A DNA stretch of 64,000 nt, taken from positions 496,001 through 560,000 of the forward strand of contig NZ_CP121274.1 in assembly GCF_029639405.1 (NCBI RefSeq), read 5' to 3'. The position numbers and the translations under genes are program-made. Numbering within the stretch: the stretch's first letter is position 1; each line of letters begins with the position of its first letter. This DNA comes from Microbacterium proteolyticum. GTDB lineage: Bacteria; Actinomycetota; Actinomycetes; Actinomycetales; Microbacteriaceae. The notes below the pieces were generated by a model that worked only from the letters and a program-made list of their open reading frames with translations, was not told the origin of the DNA and did not search any database. This document shows positions 28,001 to 36,131 of the stretch, in pieces.

Positions 28001-29696
28001 CGTACTGGCCGAGGCTCTCGTCGTAGTACGCCTCCGGCGCCCAGGTGTTGCCGGCGGTGTCGGGCGAGACCCGGACGTGCCGCTGGTCGCTCCAGTTCAC
28101 GAGGTCGTGCGACTCCCACACCTCGATGTACTTCGAGCCGACCGTCTGCGAGTCGCCCCACGAGGTGCCGCCGCCGATCGAGAGGTCGGTGGCGATCAGG
28201 TAGAACGTGTCGCCCTCGGGAGAGCGGATGATGAACGGGTCGCGGAGACCCTTCTCCCCGTAGGTCGAGGTGAGGGCGGGCTTGCCGCCGTTGAGCTCGG
28301 TCCACGACAGCGCGTCGTTGCCGTTGCTCGCGGCGAAGTAGATGTTCTCGCCCTCGATCGTGTTCCCGGTGAAGTACGCGAAGGTGTACCCCTCGAAGGC
28401 ACCGAGGTGCACCGCCTTGCGGACGTTCACGACGATGTCGCGCGTGCGGGTCGCCGAGCCCTTCGTCACGGATGCCGTGAGCGTCACGGTCGTGTCGGCC
28501 TCCTGGCGCGCGACGACACCCGTGGGGGAGACCACCGCGGGGTTCGAGCTCGTCCAGGTGACCGGCAGCTCTTCCGCCGTCGTCGGGAGCGTCAGGTTGC
28601 CGCGCGCATCGTCGGCGTTGACCACCGCGATCGCGTCGACGGCCCGCTGCGCCGCACCCGCGTCATCGGGGACGGCCCGTACGGTGGCGGTGAAGCCGAT
28701 GCTCTGCGTCGCGGTGCCACGGGTGACGGTGGCCGTCAGCGTGACCTCCGCGTCCGCCTGCCCGGCGGCGGGGCGGGTGACCGCGCCCGTCGACGACACC
28801 ACCGCGGGGTTCGACGACGCCCACGAGATGCTCGACCCGTTCGTGCCACCGGCGGGCAGGGCGATGTCCGCGGTGACGGCGCTCAGGTCGCCGAGGCCGA
28901 GGGCGGCCGCGTCGCGCGCGACGCGCTGCGCGTCGGTGGCGACGAGCGTCGCCACCTCATCGGCGGAGAGGGCCCGGTCGTAGAGGCGGAAGTCGCGGAG
29001 GCTCCCGGCGAGACGCTTGTCGCCGGTGTAGTTCGAGCGGCCGAGGTAGTTGGCGGTGGTCGTGCCGCCGCCGATCGAGCCGGGGGTGGTCGTGGTGTTG
29101 GTGTTCTCGGCGACCTGGATGCCGTCGAGGTACAGGCGCGAGGTCTTGCTGCCCGCGTCGAGCGTGTAGGTGAGAGTCTTCCAGACGCCGCGATCGAGGT
29201 TCGCCGAGCCGCGGGTCTCCTGCTCGGTCGACCAGTTGCCGCTGGCGATGCCGGTACGGGCCGGGTTGCCCGTGGCGAAGAGGTAGCCGTTTCCGTACCA
29301 GTCCGTGGTGTTGCCGAGACCCCAGATGAAGTAGTTGCCCGACTGTTCCGGGCGCACGAGCACGTCGGTGCTGACGGTGACGGACGAGAGACCCGCGAGG
29401 ATGTTGTTGGGAACGCTCACATAGTCGTCGGCGCCGTCGAGGCGGACCCCGTTCGCACCGGTCAGCGAGGGACCGCCGACGTAGGCGGCATCCCGACCGT
29501 TGCCGGAGTCGTCGTGCGCGACGGTCCCCGAGGTCTCGTCGAGCGGGTACGAGACGACCAGCCCGCTCGTGGGGGTGGCCGCGGTCGCGGCTAAGGGGAC
29601 GGTGATCGGCGCCGCGACGAGCGCGGCGACGACCGGGACGGCGAGCGTCCAGGACGGGAGACGGCGGGGGAGCGCCGTCCGGGGGAGTGTAGGCAC
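25080..29696 (-). CDS. Giant wall-anchored double-GH43 enzyme (arabinan/galactofuran-active candidate)
   Basis: 1538 residues from GTG at 29696; an ATG at 29732 adds 12 residues but has no ribosome site. Order: signal peptide (to about 45), LamG-like beta-sandwich (about 45-225), two bacterial Ig-like repeats (about 235-390), a first GH43 propeller (LRDPFIIRSPEGDTFYLIA, NTWAPEAYYDES), a second LamG domain (about 750-950), a second GH43 propeller (GLYADPNIAVFGDTYYIYA, NAWAPTIIEKDGKYYFYF), a Pro-Thr linker, an Ig-like domain, then LAATG, a hydrophobic helix and RRPRR. LAxTG is the class E sortase signal, so the enzyme is displayed on the wall. Substrate is inferred as arabinan or another furanose polymer from the adjacent furanose importer. 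Confidence 0.88.
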   Translation of the reverse strand: MPTLPRTALPRRLPSWTLAVPVVAALVAAPITVPLAATAATPTSGLVVSYPLDETSGTVAHDDSGNGRDAAYVGGPSLTGANGVRLDGADDYVSVPNNILAGLSSVTVSTDVLVRPEQSGNYFIWGLGNTTDWYGNGYLFATGNPARTGIASGNWSTEQETRGSANLDRGVWKTLTYTLDAGSKTSRLYLDGIQVAENTNTTTTPGSIGGGTTTANYLGRSNYTGDKRLAGSLRDFRLYDRALSADEVATLVATDAQRVARDAAALGLGDLSAVTADIALPAGGTNGSSISWASSNPAVVSSTGAVTRPAAGQADAEVTLTATVTRGTATQSIGFTATVRAVPDDAGAAQRAVDAIAVVNADDARGNLTLPTTAEELPVTWTSSNPAVVSPTGVVARQEADTTVTLTASVTKGSATRTRDIVVNVRKAVHLGAFEGYTFAYFTGNTIEGENIYFAASNGNDALSWTELNGGKPALTSTYGEKGLRDPFIIRSPEGDTFYLIATDLSIGGGTSWGDSQTVGSKYIEVWESHDLVNWSDQRHVRVSPDTAGNTWAPEAYYDESLGQYVVFWASKIYPADDPNHTANVPNSMMYATTRDFVTFSEPQVWQGGISRIDSTVIKADGVYQRFTKDEGAGTTGCSDIIQESSTVLTAPLKDWTQVTSCIGKNAGTGAVEGPSIFKSNPGDVNGDKYYLFVDEYGGRGYIPLATTDIANPNWQVPASYTLPSSPRHGTVMPVTAEELAALRENIVTEPGVTPVTANEKGEVLRYDFTDGSGATLHDRSGAGRDAQVQGGATFADGALTFDGSNDYVDLPDNVLAGVTDFTVDTEVRIDAAQKNPYFLYGFGNTGSDGKGNGYLFSTGNGQYRGALTTGNWTGEQNASAASALPRDRWVHLTYTLSGSTARLYLDGQKVAENTNVTVRPGDIGKGTTLANYLGKSVYNDDNLFHGQMREFALYNRALSPDEVAAQNPGLLTEVSLQDAAALKVAPIVDAENRTVLFPVVPGTDLTKLRPTFATASGTTATPASGTVRNLSTPVTVTLKTDGQADVVWTLKAVQMKSPVLPGLYADPNIAVFGDTYYIYATTDGVPGWGGNTFYVWKSKNLVDWTRSDTPFLTLDGANGNVPWATGNAWAPTIIEKDGKYYFYFSGHNPQDDRKEIGVAVADSPEGPFTAEAQPMITNGESVHSGQAIDPAAFHDPKTGKYYLFWGNGNPVYGELSDDMKSIRPGTIKTISGLNDFREGTFVNYRDGLYHLTYSIDDTGSADYRVGYATSTSIDGPWTYRGVILSKDTSQGILGTGHSSIITVPGTDEWYIAYHRFAIPGGGGTNRETTIDRLEIGPDGLFQTVKPTLTSVAPREVPDTTEPTPTPTPTPTATPTATPTATPTATPEPTTEPTGTPTPTASPTSTPDATPSVSVSTTTVERGGIVRVTVTGLAAGEQVTAELRSDPIRIAGIPAADASGRVTFDVQIPGDLAAGSHTIVVYAADGSVIRSVPITVVAAGQLAATGAQAPLGAALLASFLLVAGGVVWTLRRPRRTVS
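25530..25620 (-). repeat. Minisatellite encoding the Pro-Thr linker
   Basis: Short tandem GGGGTCGGCGTC-like units inside the GH43 gene encode repeated T-P-T-A-T-P steps. This is a wall-spanning linker, and its length may vary by slippage. Confidence 0.7.
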
Positions 29697-29757
29697 GGGG
29701 GTGCGGATCCTCTCGTGAATGCGACATTGCATGAGCCGTCGGCGGCGACGACTACCC

Positions 29758-29775
29758 GAATGTTAGCGCTCACAC
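29758..29775. promoter_or_regulatory. LacI-type operator upstream of the GH43 gene
   Basis: GAATGTTAGCGCTCACAC, identical over all 18 nt to the site at 37186-37203. The core TGTTAGCGCTCACA is a near-palindrome centred on AGCGCT, the usual LacI-family centre. Confidence 0.75.
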
Positions 29776-29778
29776 ACC

Positions 29779-29792
29779 TGTTGACGTCAACA
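29779..29792. promoter_or_regulatory. Perfect 14-bp palindrome TGTTGACGTCAACA
   Basis: Fully symmetrical and only 3 nt from the previous operator, in the gap between the LacI and GH43 genes. It could be a second operator or the site of a different regulator. It is not repeated near the importer. Confidence 0.45.
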
Positions 29793-29835
29793 CCGAGTTT
29801 CCGCGGCGATGAGCCCGCCGACGGCTACGCGCGCG

Positions 29836-30849
29836 TCAGGGGCGCAGGGGCGCCGAGTCGCGGACGACGAGTCGCGTCGGCAGCGGGGTGCTCTCACTGA
29901 CGGTGTCGGGCTCCTCCACCATCAGCAACACCTTCTGCATGAGGATCTCCCCCAGCGCAGCGAAGTCCTGGCGCACGGTGGTGAGCGAGGGGAAGAGGAA
30001 CGGCGCCTCGGGGACGTCGTCGAACCCGACCACCCCGATGTCCTCCGGCACCCGCAGCCCGCGTTCGCGGAGCGCCGACAGGACACCGATCGCCATGTGA
30101 TCGTTGGCGACGAAGATCCCCTCACCGGGGGTGAGGTCGGTCTCGGTCGCGATGCGGTACCCGCTCGCCGCGGACCAGTCCCCGTGCACCGGCGGCGTCG
30201 ACTGCGCGCGGGCGGAGGCGATCTCCTCGCGCCAGCCGCGCAGACGCTCCACCGCGTCGGGGTTGCGGGCAGGACCGGCGATATGACGGACGGTGGTGTA
30301 CCCCGACTCCAGCAGGTGCCGGACGGCCGCACGGGCACCGCGGTATTGGTCGATCGCGACCAGACGCGGGTGGGGCCGGCTGGTCGTGGCCGCGGCGACG
30401 ATCGGGACGTCGATCTCGATCGCCTGCACCGCCGCGAGCACCTCGACATCGACGACGATGAGCACGATGGCATCGACGCGCTGCTTCAGCAGCCCGTCGA
30501 TCGCCGCACGGACGGCGGCCACGTCGCTCTGGGACGAGCTGATCGCGTCGACGTTGTACCGGGCGGCGCGAGCCGCGAAGTTGAAGTTCGTCGCGATCGA
30601 CGTGGGGCCGTAGTCGACGGTGCCCGGCGTCACCAGGCCGATCGTCCGGGTGCGCCGCGTGACGAGGGCCCGCGCCGCCGGCGACGGGCTGTACCGCAGT
30701 TGCGCGATGGCCTGCTCGACGCGCGCCCGGGTCGCCGGACGGACGTTGGGCATGTTGTTGAGGACCCGCGAGACGGTCTGGTGCGACACGCCCGCGAGAC
30801 GGGCCACGTCGAAGATGTTGGCGGTCCGGGATGCCTTCTCGTCAGCCAT
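29836..30849 (-). CDS. LacI-family regulator of furanose utilisation
   Basis: 337 residues from ATG at 30849, overlapping the second ATPase gene by 8 nt. Complete helix-turn-helix and hinge (NIFDVARLAGVSHQTVSRVLNN, YSPSPAARALVTRR) and a ligand domain (RTIGLVTPGTVDYGPTSIA, FVANDHMAIGVLSALRERGLRVPEDIGVVGFDDVPEAPF). It is the last gene of the importer operon and is followed by the GH43 gene. The shared operator in front of both units makes it the probable autoregulated repressor of the regulon. Confidence 0.92.
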   Translation of the reverse strand: MADEKASRTANIFDVARLAGVSHQTVSRVLNNMPNVRPATRARVEQAIAQLRYSPSPAARALVTRRTRTIGLVTPGTVDYGPTSIATNFNFAARAARYNVDAISSSQSDVAAVRAAIDGLLKQRVDAIVLIVVDVEVLAAVQAIEIDVPIVAAATTSRPHPRLVAIDQYRGARAAVRHLLESGYTTVRHIAGPARNPDAVERLRGWREEIASARAQSTPPVHGDWSAASGYRIATETDLTPGEGIFVANDHMAIGVLSALRERGLRVPEDIGVVGFDDVPEAPFLFPSLTTVRQDFAALGEILMQKVLLMVEEPDTVSESTPLPTRLVVRDSAPLRP

Positions 30850-32389
30850 CGGAGACGCCCTCCTCCCCCGCGGCGGGCTTGGCCACGAGGGCGAGGAGGG
30901 CGTCGGAGGTGAGCTCGGCGGCGGGGAGGATCTGCGCGAGCACGCCGTCGCGCATGACGGCGACGAGATGCGCGACGCGCAGGACCTCGTCGAGCTCGGC
31001 GGAGATGTAGACGATCGCGAGGCCGTTGTCGGACAGCTCCCCCACCAGGCGCTGGATCTCGGCCTTCGCGCCGACGTCGATGCCGCGCGTCGGCTCGTCG
31101 AGCACGATGACCCGGGGCGAGAGCGCGAGGAGCCGCGCCAGGAGCACCTTCTGCTGGTTGCCGCCGGAGAGCGTCGCGACGGGGCGATCGATGTCGGCGG
31201 GTCGGATGTGCAGCGCCTCCACCCAGCTCGTCGCGAGCTCCCGGCGCCGCGCCGTGCTGAGTCGGTGGAAGATCCCGCGCTGCGCCTGGAGGGCGAGCGT
31301 GATGTTGTCCAGGACGCTGAGGTCGCCGATGATGCCCTCGGTACGTCGGTTCTCCGACGAGTAGGCCACGCGCCGACGGATCGCCTCGCGCGGCGACCCG
31401 AGCCTCACCGGCTCGCCGTCGATGCGGACCTCGCCGCCGTCCGGGTGATCGACTCCGGTCAGCGCCCGCGCCAGCTCGCTGCGCCCCGACCCCAGGAGAC
31501 CCGCGACCCCGATGACCTCGCCCTCGGCGATGTCGACGTCCGCGTCGCGCAGGCGGGACCCGGATGCCAGTCCCCGCGCGCTCACGATCGAGGGACCGTC
31601 CGCGGGCTCCGGCGAGCGCTGCCCGAGCGGCGCGAGGGCGTCGGCGGCGGCACCCAGCATCTTCTCGACGAGGTCGATGCGCAGGAGCTCCCGCGTGCCG
31701 TACTCCCCCACCAGGCGCCCACCGCGGAGGACCGTGACGCGGTCGCAGATCTCATAGACCTGGTCGAGGAAGTGCGAGACGAACACGATCGCGATCCCCT
31801 GCGTCTTGAGATCGCGGATGACGCGGAAGAGCTCGGCGACCTCGTCGGCATCCAGGCTCGAGGTCGGCTCGTCGAGCACGAGCACCTTCACGTCGACCGA
31901 GACCGCGCGCGCGATCGCGACGAGCTGCTGGATGGCGAGGGGATGAGTGGACAGCACCGACGACGGGTCGACGTCGACCCCGAGGGAGGACAGGGCGTCG
32001 GCCGCGCGATCGCGCATCGCGCGGTGGTCGATCATGCCGAACCGACGCGGCTCGCGACCGAGCGAGATGTTCTCGGCGACGGTCAGGTTCGGGAGAAGGT
32101 CGATCTCCTGGTACACGGTCGAGATCCCGACCGCCTGGGCGTTCGCTGGGGCGGAGAAGTGCATCGGGCGACCGCCGAGGAGGATCTCGCCCTGGTCGAG
32201 CCGCAGCGCTCCGGTGATGGCCTTGATCAGCGTCGACTTGCCCGCACCGTTCTCGCCCATGAGCGAGTGCACTTCGCCGGGGCGCAGGCGGAAGTCGACG
32301 TCGGCGAGAGCGGACTCGACACCGAAACGCACCGTCGCCCCGCGGACCTCGAGGAGGGGCGGGGCAACGGTGGACATGGGGTCAATCAT
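30842..32389 (-). CDS. Second sugar ABC ATPase (RbsA/AraG/YtfR type)
   Basis: 515 residues from ATG at 32389; ATG at 32377 is equally possible. Two tandem nucleotide-binding domains: Walker A GENGAGKST in the first, and LSGGNQQK followed by VIVLDEPTRGIDVGAKAEIQ in the second; the first signature is the relaxed HPLAIQQL. The second domain's P-loop is the degenerate GLLGSGRSELARA usual for this class. It duplicates the function of the ATPase at 34485-36035 but is clearly divergent in sequence. Either it serves another permease set or the two ATPases pair with different permeases. Confidence 0.9.
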   Translation of the reverse strand: MIDPMSTVAPPLLEVRGATVRFGVESALADVDFRLRPGEVHSLMGENGAGKSTLIKAITGALRLDQGEILLGGRPMHFSAPANAQAVGISTVYQEIDLLPNLTVAENISLGREPRRFGMIDHRAMRDRAADALSSLGVDVDPSSVLSTHPLAIQQLVAIARAVSVDVKVLVLDEPTSSLDADEVAELFRVIRDLKTQGIAIVFVSHFLDQVYEICDRVTVLRGGRLVGEYGTRELLRIDLVEKMLGAAADALAPLGQRSPEPADGPSIVSARGLASGSRLRDADVDIAEGEVIGVAGLLGSGRSELARALTGVDHPDGGEVRIDGEPVRLGSPREAIRRRVAYSSENRRTEGIIGDLSVLDNITLALQAQRGIFHRLSTARRRELATSWVEALHIRPADIDRPVATLSGGNQQKVLLARLLALSPRVIVLDEPTRGIDVGAKAEIQRLVGELSDNGLAIVYISAELDEVLRVAHLVAVMRDGVLAQILPAAELTSDALLALVAKPAAGEEGVSDG

Positions 32390-32431
32390 GCCCGCGCGAC
32401 GGTCGCCGCGCGCGCATCCCCGGCAGGCGCG

Positions 32432-33445
32432 TCATTTGGAGAGCGCGGACCGCGAGACGATGATCCGCTGCACCACGACGAACACCAGCAGCAGGGCGCC
32501 GACGGTGATCCGGGTCCAGGACTGCTCCGCTCCCGAGAACGAGATGATCGTGCGGATGAGGCCGTAGACGAAGACGCCGATCATCGAGCCGAGCACGAAC
32601 CCGCTGCCGCCGGTGAGCAGCGTGCCGCCGATGACGACGGCGGCGATCGTGTCGAGCTCGGTTCCGACGCCGTTGAGGGGGTAGCCGGCACCGGAGTACG
32701 CCGTCAGGACGATTCCCGCGAGCCCCGCGCACACCCCGCTGATGACGTAGACCGAGAGCTTCGCGCGCACGACGGGAAGGCCCATGAGTCGCGCCGACTG
32801 CTCGTTCCCGCCCACGGCGTAGACCGTGCGTCCGAAGCGCGTGAACCGCAGGACGAAGGCGGCGAGGGCGACCGTGAGCAGCGCGATGATCCCGGTCGGG
32901 GTGATGTACCACCCGGCGAACGAGAAGCGCGTGGACTGCAGCCACAGCAGCCCCGCATCGTCGACCTTGATCGACTGCAGGCTCACCACGAAGGCCAGGC
33001 CCCGGGCGAGGAACATGCCGATCAGCGAGGCGATGAACGGCTGCACGTCGAAGAACTGCACGAGGACGCCGATCAGCAGCCCGATCGCCCCGCCGATCAG
33101 GATCATCGCGGGAACCGCGACCGCGACCGGGACCCCCTGCGACAGCAGACTGGCGCACAGGATGCCGGTGAAGGCCATGACCGCGCCGACGGAGAGGTCG
33201 ATCCCGCCGGTGAGGATGACGAAGGTCATGCCCACGGCCAGCACCAGCAGGTACGCGTTGTCGAGCAGGATCGACGACAGGATCCGGGGCAGCTGGAAGT
33301 TCGGGAAATACGCCATCGACCCCGCGATCATGATCAGGAGGATCGCGATCGCGGCGAACACCGGAATCCACGAGACGTGGCGGCTGAGGAATCGGCGGTA
33401 CGTGGTCGGGGCGGCGGAGCCGCGCTCGGCGGTGAGAGTGACCAT
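32432..33445 (-). CDS. yjfF: Furanose ABC permease, YjfF-like
   Basis: 337 residues from ATG at 33445; its first base is the last base of the previous stop (TGATG). Around eight to ten helices, with the family motif GMTFVILTGGIDLSVGAVMAF and the loop GRTVYAVGGNEQSARLMGLPV typical of RbsC-type permeases. Gene order (binding protein, ATPase, two permeases) is that of the YtfQ-YtfR-YtfT-YjfF galactofuranose transporter, in which the two permeases form a heterodimer. The assignment to YjfF rather than YtfT rests on order and on the shorter N-terminus. Confidence 0.82.
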   Translation of the reverse strand: MVTLTAERGSAAPTTYRRFLSRHVSWIPVFAAIAILLIMIAGSMAYFPNFQLPRILSSILLDNAYLLVLAVGMTFVILTGGIDLSVGAVMAFTGILCASLLSQGVPVAVAVPAMILIGGAIGLLIGVLVQFFDVQPFIASLIGMFLARGLAFVVSLQSIKVDDAGLLWLQSTRFSFAGWYITPTGIIALLTVALAAFVLRFTRFGRTVYAVGGNEQSARLMGLPVVRAKLSVYVISGVCAGLAGIVLTAYSGAGYPLNGVGTELDTIAAVVIGGTLLTGGSGFVLGSMIGVFVYGLIRTIISFSGAEQSWTRITVGALLLVFVVVQRIIVSRSALSK

Positions 33446-34488
33446 CAGGACAGCACCTTTGCGTCGGGACGTCGGGTGAGGGGACGCACGGCCGAACGGC
33501 CCGCGGTCTGGAAGAACGCGCGGAACCGGCGCGACTGCAGCAGCACGACGATCAGCACGGCCGCGGCCATGAAGACCGGGCTGACGGCGGGCGGGACGCC
33601 CAGGAACGTGATCGTGCTCTTCAGGGTCTGGATCGTGAAGACGCCGACGACCGTACCGGCCAGGCTGAACTTGCCGCCGGCGAGCGAGGTGCCGCCGAGG
33701 ACCACCGCGAGGATGGCATCCAGTTCGATGTAGAGACCCGCGGCGTTCGCGTCGGCGGCCATGATGTTCGAGCTGTAGAGGATGCCGGCCATGCCCGCGA
33801 GCGTGCCGCTGGCGATGTAGGCGCCCCAGATGATGCCGCGCGAGCGGACGCCGGCGAGCCGGCTCGCTTCGGGGTTGATGCCGACGGCCTCGGTGAGCAT
33901 GCCGAGCGCCGTGCGCCGCTCGACGATCCCGACGACGATCACCGCGGCGATCGATACGTAGAAGGCGAAGGGGAGACCCAGGACGTATCCCTGCGCCATG
34001 AACTGGTACGGGTCGCTGTTGATGGTCGTGATGAAGCCCTTGGTGATGAGCAGGGCGACGCCGCGGCCGGCGAGCATGAGCACGAGCGTGGCGATGATGG
34101 GTTGGATGCCGAGCACCGCGACGAGGAAGCCGTTCCAGACGCCGAGCAGCAGTGCGCTGCCGACGGCCGCGGCGATGGCGATCATGACGACGCCGAGGTT
34201 GCCCGGTTCGGGCGAGGCCTCGATGATCGTCAGCGCCACGGCGCCCGAGACCGCCATGATCGCGCCGACCGACAGGTCGATGCCGCGCGTGGCGATGACG
34301 AGCGTCATGCCGAGGGCGACGAGCATGAGCGGGGCGCTGTTGCGCAGGATGTCGATCAGCGACCCGTACAGCTGCCCGTTCTGCACCGTGATGCTGAGGA
34401 ACGACGGCCGCGAGATCGTGTTGACGGCGATGAGGGCGACGAGTGCCGCGATGGGCCACACGAGGCGGTGCGAAAGGAACTTCTTCAT
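33445..34488 (-). CDS. ytfT: Furanose ABC permease, YtfT-like
   Basis: 347 residues from ATG at 34488, overlapping the ATPase stop by 4 nt. Multi-helix RbsC-type permease with GMTLVIATRGIDLSVGAIMAVSG and the cytoplasmic loop TEAVGINPEASRLAGVRSRG. PSFLSITVQNGQLYGSLIDILRNSAPLMLVALG near the N-terminus is typical of YtfT. Coupled by overlaps to the genes on both sides. Confidence 0.83.
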   Translation of the reverse strand: MKKFLSHRLVWPIAALVALIAVNTISRPSFLSITVQNGQLYGSLIDILRNSAPLMLVALGMTLVIATRGIDLSVGAIMAVSGAVALTIIEASPEPGNLGVVMIAIAAAVGSALLLGVWNGFLVAVLGIQPIIATLVLMLAGRGVALLITKGFITTINSDPYQFMAQGYVLGLPFAFYVSIAAVIVVGIVERRTALGMLTEAVGINPEASRLAGVRSRGIIWGAYIASGTLAGMAGILYSSNIMAADANAAGLYIELDAILAVVLGGTSLAGGKFSLAGTVVGVFTIQTLKSTITFLGVPPAVSPVFMAAAVLIVVLLQSRRFRAFFQTAGRSAVRPLTRRPDAKVLS

Positions 34489-36035
34489 GCGATCTTCTCC
34501 CGATCGGACGACGTTGTCTCGGGCTGCCCCTCGGCGATGTAGGCGACGAGGCCGTCGAGGTCGACGTCCTGGGTGGCCAGCTCGCCGATCTTACGACGGT
34601 CGCGCAGCACGGCCACGCGCTGCGCGATGCGGAGCACCTCCTCGAGCTCGGAGGAGATGAACACCACCGCGAGGCCCTTCTCGGCGAGTTCGGCGACCTT
34701 GCGCTGGATGTCGGCCTTGGCGCCGACGTCGATGCCGCGGGTGGGTTCGTCGAGGATGAGCAGCTCCGGGGCGGTGGCGAGCCAGCGGGCCAGGAGGACC
34801 TTCTGCTGGTTGCCGCCGGAGAGGTTGCGGATGAGCGCGTTCGGGTTCGCGGGGCGCACCCCGAGCGCGGTGATGTACTCGTCGACGATCGCCTGCACCT
34901 CGGCGGCGCCGAGCTTGCGCAGTGCGCCGCGGCGGGCCTGCACGCCGAGGATGATGTTCTCGGCCACGGTGAGGTCGCCGACGATCCCCTCCGCGCGGCG
35001 GTCCTCCGACGAGAAGGCGATGCCGCGGTCGAGGGCGTGGCGCGGCGAACCGAGCCGCGACGGCGATCCGCCGACCTCGACCTGCCCCTGGTCGGCGCGG
35101 TCGGCGCCGGCGATGAGGCGGGCCAACTCGGTCCGGCCCGAGCCGAGCAGCCCCGCGAGGCCCACGATCTCCCCCGGGAAGACGTCGAGATCGACGGGCT
35201 CGAGGGCGTTCTTGCGGGCCAACGAGACGGCCTTCAGCACGGGGGTTCCGGAACGGTCGATCGGACGCTCGGCGCTGGCCGAGATGGCATCCAGTTCGCC
35301 GAGCTCACGGCCGATCATCTTCGCGACGAGCTGTTCACGGGTCAGCTCGGCGATCGGGTACTCGCCCACGAGCGTGCCGTTGCGCAGCACCGTCAGGCGA
35401 TCGGAGATCTCGTAGATCTGGTCGAGGAAGTGCGAGACGAAGAGGATCGCGACGCCGCGGTCGCGCAGATCCCGGATGACGCCGAACAACTGCTCGACCT
35501 CGCCCCGGTCGAGGCTCGAGGTCGGCTCGTCGAGGACCAGGACCGTGGTGTCCACGACCATCGCGCGGCTGATGGCGACCAGCTGCTGGACGGCGATGGA
35601 GTGGCTCGCCAGGATCGAGCGGGTGTCGATGTGCACGCCGAGCTCGGCGAGCGCCGCGGCGGCCGCGGCGTGAGTGGCGCGCCAGTCGACCAGGCCCGCG
35701 CGGCGGATCTCGTTGCCGAGCATCACGTTCTCGCCGACCGACAGGTTCTGGCAGAGGTTGACCTCTTGATAGACGGTGGCGATGCCGGACGACTGGGCGT
35801 CCGCGGTGGAGCGGAACAGGCGCTCCTCGCCCTGGACGCGGATCGTGCCGGAGTCGATCCCGTACACGCCGGTGAGCGCCTTGATGAGAGTGGATTTGCC
35901 GGCGCCGTTCTCTCCCATGAGGGAGTGGACCTCACCGGGGTAGAGGGTGAAGTCCACTCCGTCGAGCGCCTTCACTCCGGGGAAGGAGATGCTGATACCG
36001 CGCATCGCGACGACGGCAGCGCGTTCGGATGTCAT
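34485..36035 (-). CDS. ytfR: Furanose ABC ATPase, YtfR-like
   Basis: 516 residues from ATG at 36035. Two fused nucleotide-binding domains: GENGAGKST, then VLVLDEPTSSLD; LSGGNQQKVLLARW, then LLILDEPTRGIDVGAKADIQ. The second P-loop is GLLGSGRTELARL, as in RbsA and YtfR proteins. It lies 96 nt downstream of the binding protein, behind a strong hairpin that should lower its expression relative to the binding protein. It energises the permease pair encoded next. Confidence 0.9.
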   Translation of the reverse strand: MTSERAAVVAMRGISISFPGVKALDGVDFTLYPGEVHSLMGENGAGKSTLIKALTGVYGIDSGTIRVQGEERLFRSTADAQSSGIATVYQEVNLCQNLSVGENVMLGNEIRRAGLVDWRATHAAAAAALAELGVHIDTRSILASHSIAVQQLVAISRAMVVDTTVLVLDEPTSSLDRGEVEQLFGVIRDLRDRGVAILFVSHFLDQIYEISDRLTVLRNGTLVGEYPIAELTREQLVAKMIGRELGELDAISASAERPIDRSGTPVLKAVSLARKNALEPVDLDVFPGEIVGLAGLLGSGRTELARLIAGADRADQGQVEVGGSPSRLGSPRHALDRGIAFSSEDRRAEGIVGDLTVAENIILGVQARRGALRKLGAAEVQAIVDEYITALGVRPANPNALIRNLSGGNQQKVLLARWLATAPELLILDEPTRGIDVGAKADIQRKVAELAEKGLAVVFISSELEEVLRIAQRVAVLRDRRKIGELATQDVDLDGLVAYIAEGQPETTSSDREKIA

Positions 36036-36065
36036 GCTCGATCGCTTTCTCAGGGGGTGAGCGGA

Positions 36066-36098
36066 GGGTGTGCGGGGCCGGTTCGGCCCCGCACACCC
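36066..36098. terminator. Intercistronic attenuator hairpin
   Basis: Perfect 15-nt arms (GGGTGTGCGGGGCCG) around a 3-nt loop between the binding-protein and ATPase genes. Partial termination or 3'-end protection here would give more binding protein than membrane parts. A second perfect 16-nt palindrome follows at 36112-36127. Confidence 0.7.
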
Positions 36099-36131
36099 GA
36101 GGACTGACGGACGCGGACGCGTCCGCGGGGG

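Noticed and set aside
25044..29594. Very long open frame on the plus strand opposite the GH43 gene
   Set aside because: Arg/Val/Asp-rich sequence with no domains. It mirrors a GC-rich coding strand whose own frame has a signal peptide, two GH43 domains and a sortase motif.
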